Origin: Cellulomonas sp.
GTDB lineage: Bacteria; Actinomycetota; Actinomycetes; Actinomycetales; Cellulomonadaceae
Assembly (NCBI GenBank): GCA_027451305.1
Contig: DAIDJQ010000097.1
Span: 1 to 9,297, forward strand
Direction: 5' to 3'
DNA length: 9,297 nucleotides
Shown here: piece after piece, positions 4,728 through 9,297 of the stretch
Layout of the letters: the number at the start of each line of letters is the position of its first letter
Numbering within the stretch: the first letter of the stretch is position 1
Made by a program: the position numbers and the translations under genes
Notes under the pieces: generated by a model
Database searches by the model: none
The model's input: only the letters and a program-made list of their open reading frames with translations
Told to the model about the DNA's origin: nothing

Positions 4728-6951
4728 GCAACCGGTCGACCCCGGCCAGCACGGAAGCGAGCCAGTGGTGCAGCTGGCTCGACGTGCAGGCGGTGTGCCC
4801 GCGTGCGTAGCGCTCGGCCTCGACGGTCCTGACCAGCTGGGTCAGTGCATCGAGAGCGAACCCGTTCAGCTGCGCGCCGGTCATCTCGGTGAGCGCTTCC
4901 TGGACAGCGCGGACCGCACCGCGAGGGGTCGTCGCGTCCGACCACGTGATCCGTCTCCTGGCCAGGCGCCCTCGTAACGTCTGCCAGGCCCGCTCGGCGT
5001 TCAGCTCCGCATGGCGCCGGAAGTGCCGCCACCAGGCGAGGAGTGCCGCTGCCGCCACGAGCAGCACCAACCCGACCGTCATCGCCGTCGGGGCCCAGCT
5101 GCTCCGCGCCGCACGGGTGCCCGTGCTGGCCGGGGCAGTGGTCGGGGCGGTCGTGGCTGCGCCGCCCGCCGCCTGGCCGGCGCGGCCGAGGTCGTTCGGG
5201 TTCTGCGCGCCCGAGCCGGCGGCGTTGACGACGGGATCGCTCCACGCGGGCGGCGCCCCGGTCTGCACAGCGGGTGTCGGCTCGAAGCGGACCCATCCGT
5301 AACCGGCGAAGTACAGCTCCGGCCAGGCGTGCGCGTCCTTGCCGCTCACCACGTACTCGCCCGGGTTCCCGGTCGCCGTGCCGGGCAGGAAACCGACGGC
5401 GACCCGCGCAGGGATTCCGAGGATCCGCGCCATCATCGTCATCGCCGAGGCGAACTGCACGCAGTACCCGTGCCGCGACTGCAAGAAGTCCCAGACGGCG
5501 TCCTGCGACGTCGCCGGGGGGACCTTGGGGTCGTACACGAAGTTGGCACCCGAACGGAAGTACTGCTGGAGGGCCATCGCCTTGTCGTACGCCGTGGCGG
5601 CATCGCCGACGACCTGGTGCGCACGGGCCGTGATGTCGGCCAGGTGCTGCGTCGTCGGCACCTGCAGGTAGTCCTCGCCGCCGGGGGGCTGGCCGATGCC
5701 CGCTGCCGAGAGCTCGGCGGCCGTGAGGTTCTGCACCGCCACCTGCATCGTGTAGGTCTGCCCTGCGGTGGTCGCCTGACTGCCGACCACCTCGTCGCGC
5801 TGCGGGTCGTACGACCACGAGCCGTCGATGGACACCGTGCGCGGGAACGTGCTGATGGGCAGCCGCGTCTCGCTCAGCGACTCGACCTGCACCTGCACGT
5901 CCAGCTCGCTCGCGGGGTCGAGGACGCTGCCGTCGGCGCCGAGCCACGAGCCGGGGTCGAAGGGGAACACCTGGTCGACCCCGGACCGGGACCACTGACG
6001 GCCGTCGAACGTGCTGAGCGTGAACGCCCGTAGCGGTCCGACCGACGACGGGGCCGTCGACGTCGACGCCGGCGTCGGACCACCCGGACCGCCGTCCGGC
6101 GGCTGAGCGTGCGAGACCGTGTAGCGGAGCACCACCTGCGCCGATCGGGAGCCGAGGCTGTCTCGCAGGTCGAGGTTGTCCGACAGGACGAGCGGACCCC
6201 CGGGGCCGGTACCGAAGCTCGGCAGCCGTACCGAGGACCAGCCCGGCAGGGCGGCGACGGCCGGCGCGGCCACGAGCGCGAGCGCCACCACGCCGGCGGC
6301 GGAGGCCAGCACGGTCGTGGAACGGCGGACGCGGTCGGCGGGCGTCTCGCGGGGCGCGGTGCTCAGCGCCAGCAGCATCAGGTACGCGAGGGCGGTCCAG
6401 AGCACCGCCCAGCCCGAGGCGGGGTACCCGAGCACCACGGCGGGCACCCAGAGCGTGATCAGCGGAAGGGCTGCCAGCGCCGGCACCCCGGCGCCGAGCG
6501 CCAGCGCGTCGACGAGGAGGAGCACGGCGACCGCGCCCGCGACGACGAGCAGCTCGGCCGAACGGCCGGGGGGCATCGGCACCAGGGAGGCCTGGATCGC
6601 CGTGATGCCCTCGCCCGCCAGTGCCCAGGTCCGGCGCGCGGCCGCCAAGGTCGGCAGCACCTGGGCGCCGCCGCCCGAGGGGGCGCCGTACCGCAGGACG
6701 AGCCCCACCAGCGCCACGAGGCCGCCGACGAGGCTGGGGAGCCAGGCGGAGCGGGTGAGGGCGCGAACCCCGCCGACGACGGCAGCGAGCAGCAGCACCG
6801 AGAGGCATGCGACACGGAGCCAGGCACCGGGCTGGATCAGGTGCGTGAGCGCGAGCAGGGCGGCGCAGGTGGCCGCTGCGACGAGGGCCGAGCCGAGCCA
6901 GGGCCTGACGTCTGCGGGTTCGTGGTCGGCACGGGAGCGGGCGGCGCTCAT
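4672..6951 (-). CDS. TgpA-like membrane transglutaminase (DUF3488/transglutaminase/DUF4129)
   Basis: This 759-residue membrane protein has the TgpA layout. About seven hydrophobic helices fill the first 235 residues (roughly 20-39, 44-62, 70-88, 132-152, 154-174, 180-197, 212-235). A large presumably extracytoplasmic part (about 240-617) contains the transglutaminase-like core: nucleophile C497 in RHGYCVQFASA, H541 in KDAHAWPELYF, and FEPTP with E557 at the usual third-residue region, where many relatives have Asp. An Ala/Thr-rich linker (about 585-615) leads to a last membrane helix near 618-641 and a basic and helical cytoplasmic tail like DUF4129. The family may cross-link or cleave peptide bonds in the envelope, but its substrate is unknown. 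ATG 6951 overlaps the DUF58 stop as ATGA. A longer frame from 7014 would overlap DUF58 by 67 bases and is less likely. It is the last gene of the MoxR operon. Confidence 0.92.
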   Translation of the reverse strand: MSAARSRADHEPADVRPWLGSALVAAATCAALLALTHLIQPGAWLRVACLSVLLLAAVVGGVRALTRSAWLPSLVGGLVALVGLVLRYGAPSGGGAQVLPTLAAARRTWALAGEGITAIQASLVPMPPGRSAELLVVAGAVAVLLLVDALALGAGVPALAALPLITLWVPAVVLGYPASGWAVLWTALAYLMLLALSTAPRETPADRVRRSTTVLASAAGVVALALVAAPAVAALPGWSSVRLPSFGTGPGGPLVLSDNLDLRDSLGSRSAQVVLRYTVSHAQPPDGGPGGPTPASTSTAPSSVGPLRAFTLSTFDGRQWSRSGVDQVFPFDPGSWLGADGSVLDPASELDVQVQVESLSETRLPISTFPRTVSIDGSWSYDPQRDEVVGSQATTAGQTYTMQVAVQNLTAAELSAAGIGQPPGGEDYLQVPTTQHLADITARAHQVVGDAATAYDKAMALQQYFRSGANFVYDPKVPPATSQDAVWDFLQSRHGYCVQFASAMTMMARILGIPARVAVGFLPGTATGNPGEYVVSGKDAHAWPELYFAGYGWVRFEPTPAVQTGAPPAWSDPVVNAAGSGAQNPNDLGRAGQAAGGAATTAPTTAPASTGTRAARSSWAPTAMTVGLVLLVAAAALLAWWRHFRRHAELNAERAWQTLRGRLARRRITWSDATTPRGAVRAVQEALTEMTGAQLNGFALDALTQLVRTVEAERYARGHTACTSSQLHHWLASVLAGVDRLLSDRSRRDAAPSAPPAGP

Positions 6952-8216
6952 GCCGCGATCCCGAGCAGCCGGCGCCAGCAGTCCTGCATGTCCTCGCCGA
7001 CGGTCGCCCGGCACACCCGCCAGCCCGCCCGTCGCAGCGCGCGAACGGTGTGCTCCGCCGCGGCGGCCTCGGCCGGGCTGTGGCCGTCGGCACGAACCAC
7101 GGCCCAGCTGTGCACCGGGCTGCTGGCGTGCACGAGTGCCGCGCGGGCGGGCCCTGACAGCGGCCCGAGCACCGCCAGCACCATCTCTCCGCCGCCCTCG
7201 GCGGTCTCGAGCAGCCGCACCCCGTCCAGCAGCCGCTGCTCCGCCTCCGCGTCGGACCGGGGGCCGACGAGGTCGATCGTCCGGTCCAGCAGCGTCGCGC
7301 GCGCCTGCGGTCCGCTGCGCGCATGCACGAACTCAGGCATCTCCCGTCCGTCCGCGACCCGTCCGGTGCTCGCGGCATCGAGCCCGACGAGCCGCACGGG
7401 GTGCCCGCCCTCGAGCATCGCGATCGCCATCGACGCCGCCAACGAGATCGACCACTCCAACGCGGTGGTCCGGACGGGCTGGTCCAGCAGCACGCTCACC
7501 GGGCGCATGCCCGCGCGCTCGTCCGAGCGGACGAGGAGGGCTCCGCGTCGGGCGCTGCTGCGCCAGTGCACCCGACGCAGGTCGTCGCCCTCGCGGTAGT
7601 CGCGCAACGCCGCGTCGTCGGGCGACGGAGTGCGGGCGCCCAGCGCCACCCGGTCAGGCTCGTCCACGAGGACGTCGCTCGGCGGGGGCAGCGCGACGAC
7701 CTCGGGCCACACGTCCACGTCCGCCGTTCCGCCGAGGGTCGTCGGCGCACGCACCACGCCGAAGGGGTCGCCGTGGATCACGACGAGGGGGCCGATGGAC
7801 CAGCGCCCCCGGCGGGTCGCACCTATGCGGTACTGGAGCGACACCCGGCCCGGGCCGCGGTTCACCCGTGCGCGCAGCGCCCGCCCCCCGGACAGCTCGG
7901 TCGCAGCCTGCTCGGCGAACCGCAGCCCCGCGAGCCGGACCCGGGCTGCCGGGCCGACGGCCACCACCTCGACCGACACCTGCGCGGCCTCGCCCACGTG
8001 CACGGGGTTGGGGTCCACCGACCGGCGCACCTCGATCCGGTGACGTCCGCGCCCGGGGACCGTGACGGCCACGCCGACCTCGGCTCCGACCACCAGGACG
8101 AGCGCCACGACGCCTCCGCGCACCAGGTCGACCGCACCGAGGAGCGCACCGAGCAGCACCAGCACGAGCCCGCCGGCGACGAGCCCCCAGCCCCGCACCG
8201 TCGGTCGCGGCAGCAT
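6948..8216 (-). CDS. DUF58 domain-containing membrane protein
   Basis: The 422-residue protein starts MLPRPTVRGWGLVAGG. Two closely spaced hydrophobic helices at about 10-30 and 34-54 anchor it. A beta-rich region follows to about 190. The DUF58 signature is LRDYREGDDLRRVHWRSSAR, with R205, Y207, G210, D211, H217 and W218. The part after it resembles a VWA-like fold, with VSVLLDQPV and a C-terminal region that may bind a partner protein. DUF58 proteins are regularly encoded between a MoxR ATPase and a transglutaminase-like protein and probably link the two at the membrane; the molecular action is not established. The start codon shares one base with the MoxR stop (TGATG), and the stop overlaps the next start (ATGA), so all three genes are translationally coupled. 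The frame extends upstream to 8828, but only as a shadow inside MoxR. Confidence 0.93.
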   Translation of the reverse strand: MLPRPTVRGWGLVAGGLVLVLLGALLGAVDLVRGGVVALVLVVGAEVGVAVTVPGRGRHRIEVRRSVDPNPVHVGEAAQVSVEVVAVGPAARVRLAGLRFAEQAATELSGGRALRARVNRGPGRVSLQYRIGATRRGRWSIGPLVVIHGDPFGVVRAPTTLGGTADVDVWPEVVALPPPSDVLVDEPDRVALGARTPSPDDAALRDYREGDDLRRVHWRSSARRGALLVRSDERAGMRPVSVLLDQPVRTTALEWSISLAASMAIAMLEGGHPVRLVGLDAASTGRVADGREMPEFVHARSGPQARATLLDRTIDLVGPRSDAEAEQRLLDGVRLLETAEGGGEMVLAVLGPLSGPARAALVHASSPVHSWAVVRADGHSPAEAAAAEHTVRALRRAGWRVCRATVGEDMQDCWRRLLGIAA

Positions 8217-9220
8217 CAGCCCGCCGCGCGCCGCACCCGGCCCGAGCTGGCCACCGGCCCGGGCAGCGGGGTCCGCTCGACGACGTCCTCGACGATGCGG
8301 GCCGTGCTGCGGCCGGACAGGCGCGACTCCGTGCTCGGCAGCAGCCGGTGGGCCAGCACCGGGACGGCGAGCTGCTGCACGTCGTCCGGCAGGACGTGGT
8401 CCCGGCCGGCCATCGCGGCGACGGACTTGGCGGCGCGGAGCAGCTGGATCGCGGCCCGCGGGGAGGCGCCGAGCCGCAGACCGGCGTCCTGCCGGGTGGC
8501 TCCGACCAGGTCGACGACGTAGCGCTTGACGGCGGGCGAGGCGTAGAGCCGGCGGACGGCGTCGATCATCGCGGCCACGTGCTCCGCATCGGTGGCCGGC
8601 CGCAGGCGGTCGAGCGGGTCCGACTGCTCCTGCAGGTCGAGCATCTCCAGCTCGGACTCCACGCTCGGGTAGCCGACGGTGAGCCGGGCCATGAACCGGT
8701 CGCGCTGCGCCTCGGGGAGCGGGTAGGTGCCCTCCATCTCGACCGGGTTCTGGGTGGCGACGACGAGGAAGGGGCGGGGGAGCGGGTAGGAGCGGCCGTC
8801 GACCGTCGCCTGCGCCTCCTGCATGCACTCCAGCAGCGCCGACTGGGTCTTCGGCGACGCGCGGTTGATCTCGTCGCCGATGACCACGTGCGCGAAGACG
8901 GGCCCAGGCCGGAACTCGAACTCGTGCGTCTGGGACCGGAAGATGTTCACGCCGGTCAGGTCGCTGGGCAGCAGGTCGGGCGTGAACTGGATGCGGCCCA
9001 CGGTGCAGTCGATCGACCGGGCGATCGCCTTCGCGAGCGTCGTCTTGCCCACGCCGGGGACGTCCTCGAGCAGCAGGTGACCTTCGGCGAGCAGCACGGC
9101 CAGGCTCACCCGCACCAGGTCCGGTCGGCCCGTGATGACGGACTCGATGCCCGCACGGATCCGGCCGGCCACCTGGACGACGTCGTCGAGCTCCGACCCC
9201 GATGGCACGTCGACCGTCAT
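8216..9220 (-). CDS. MoxR-family AAA+ ATPase
   Basis: This 334-residue protein is a complete MoxR-type AAA+ ATPase (AAA_3), a cytoplasmic ATP-driven chaperone or assembly factor that usually acts on VWA-containing partners. Walker A is EDVPGVGKTTLAKA with K59. The pre-sensor segment FTPDLLPSDLTGVNIF is typical of MoxR. Walker B is HVVIGDEINRASPKTQSALLE with D116 and E117. Sensor 1 lies in VVATQNPVEMEGTYPLPEAQRDRF, followed by a helical lid domain with GASPRAAIQLLRAAKS, the usual MoxR sensor-2 region. It heads the operon, and its stop codon shares a base with the DUF58 start. AGGAGG lies five bases before ATG 9220 but only two before GTG 9223, so 9220 is preferred. The likely partner is the DUF58 protein encoded next. 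Confidence 0.96.
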   Translation of the reverse strand: MTVDVPSGSELDDVVQVAGRIRAGIESVITGRPDLVRVSLAVLLAEGHLLLEDVPGVGKTTLAKAIARSIDCTVGRIQFTPDLLPSDLTGVNIFRSQTHEFEFRPGPVFAHVVIGDEINRASPKTQSALLECMQEAQATVDGRSYPLPRPFLVVATQNPVEMEGTYPLPEAQRDRFMARLTVGYPSVESELEMLDLQEQSDPLDRLRPATDAEHVAAMIDAVRRLYASPAVKRYVVDLVGATRQDAGLRLGASPRAAIQLLRAAKSVAAMAGRDHVLPDDVQQLAVPVLAHRLLPSTESRLSGRSTARIVEDVVERTPLPGPVASSGRVRRAAG

Positions 9221-9225
9221 CACGT

Positions 9226-9231
9226 CCTCCT
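9226..9231 (-). promoter_or_regulatory. ribosome binding site of the MoxR gene
   Basis: On the minus strand AGGAGG precedes the adjacent GTG (9223) and ATG (9220) codons. Its five-base spacing to the ATG selects 9220 as the start. Confidence 0.8.
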
Positions 9232-9250
9232 CGCCGGGCAGGTGGCCACG

Positions 9251-9256
9251 AGCCTA
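9251..9256 (-). promoter_or_regulatory. possible -10 element of the MoxR operon
   Basis: TAGGCT on the minus strand fits TANNNT and would start transcription near 9244, giving a leader of about 24 bases that includes the AGGAGG site. No good -35 is visible 17 bases upstream. The same hexamer, with similar upstream bases, occurs before the SAM-fold gene at 2536-2531. The rest of bases 9257-9297 holds nothing I can assign, and a divergent gene to the right may share this region. Confidence 0.35.
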
Positions 9257-9297
9257 CGTGCGGGTACGGAGAAACTGCATGGGGTCGGGTGCCCGTC

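Noticed and set aside
6952..7014. Upstream start at 7014 for the transglutaminase
   Set aside because: It would overlap the DUF58 coding sequence by 67 bases, whereas ATG 6951 gives the ATGA overlap seen elsewhere in the window.
4013..7378. A 1121-codon open frame on the minus strand
   Set aside because: It runs out of frame through the transglutaminase and past its end into dinB, and its product is Arg/Pro/Gly-rich with no recognisable motifs. Long empty frames are expected at this GC content; the transglutaminase frame has clear motifs and membrane helices.
6176..8065. A 629-codon plus-strand frame opposite the transglutaminase and DUF58 genes
   Set aside because: Low-complexity Arg/Pro/Ala sequence, no ribosome binding site or motif, and fully covered by well-supported minus-strand genes.

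Overview
The window is very GC-rich DNA with short intergenic gaps, GTG and ATG starts, ATGA-type stop/start overlaps and gene families typical of Actinobacteria (a CspA of the mycobacterial type, a SAV_6107-type HEPN protein beside DinB, DUF3040, TgpA-type transglutaminase). It reads as a chromosomal segment of an actinomycete. A Cellulomonas-like member of the Micrococcales would fit, but the genus is inference. I see no rRNA, tRNA, CRISPR array, insertion sequence or prophage gene.

Left part (1-1601): a PAC2-family protein (116-1045, +), then a 212-base gap leading to a 67-residue cold shock protein, cspA (1258-1461, +). Two hairpins follow cspA, and the larger can act as a terminator facing both ways. 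A SAM-fold protein related to spermidine synthase (1602-2441, -) converges on it.

Middle (2442-4727): a divergent intergenic region holds a perfect actinobacterial LexA/SOS box (2556-2571) placed in a promoter. It heads a rightward two-gene unit: a small HEPN-family protein (2596-3027) translationally coupled to DNA polymerase IV, dinB (3024-4292). A small DUF3040 membrane protein (4335-4727) follows. This unit should be induced by DNA damage.

Right part (4672-9220, -): a tight three-gene operon, MoxR AAA+ ATPase, then a DUF58 protein, then a TgpA-like membrane transglutaminase, with stop/start overlaps at both junctions. The pattern is the well-known MoxR-DUF58-transglutaminase cassette: a cytoplasmic AAA+ chaperone, a membrane-attached DUF58/VWA-like partner and a membrane enzyme with an extracytoplasmic Cys-His catalytic domain. 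Its last gene overlaps DUF3040 tail-to-tail by 56 bases, leaving no room for a terminator between them.

The gene set is mostly conserved chromosomal housekeeping. The least-explained parts are the HEPN-DinB SOS unit, the possible sharing of the SOS box with the divergent SAM-fold gene, and the overlapping convergent ends of DUF3040 and the transglutaminase.
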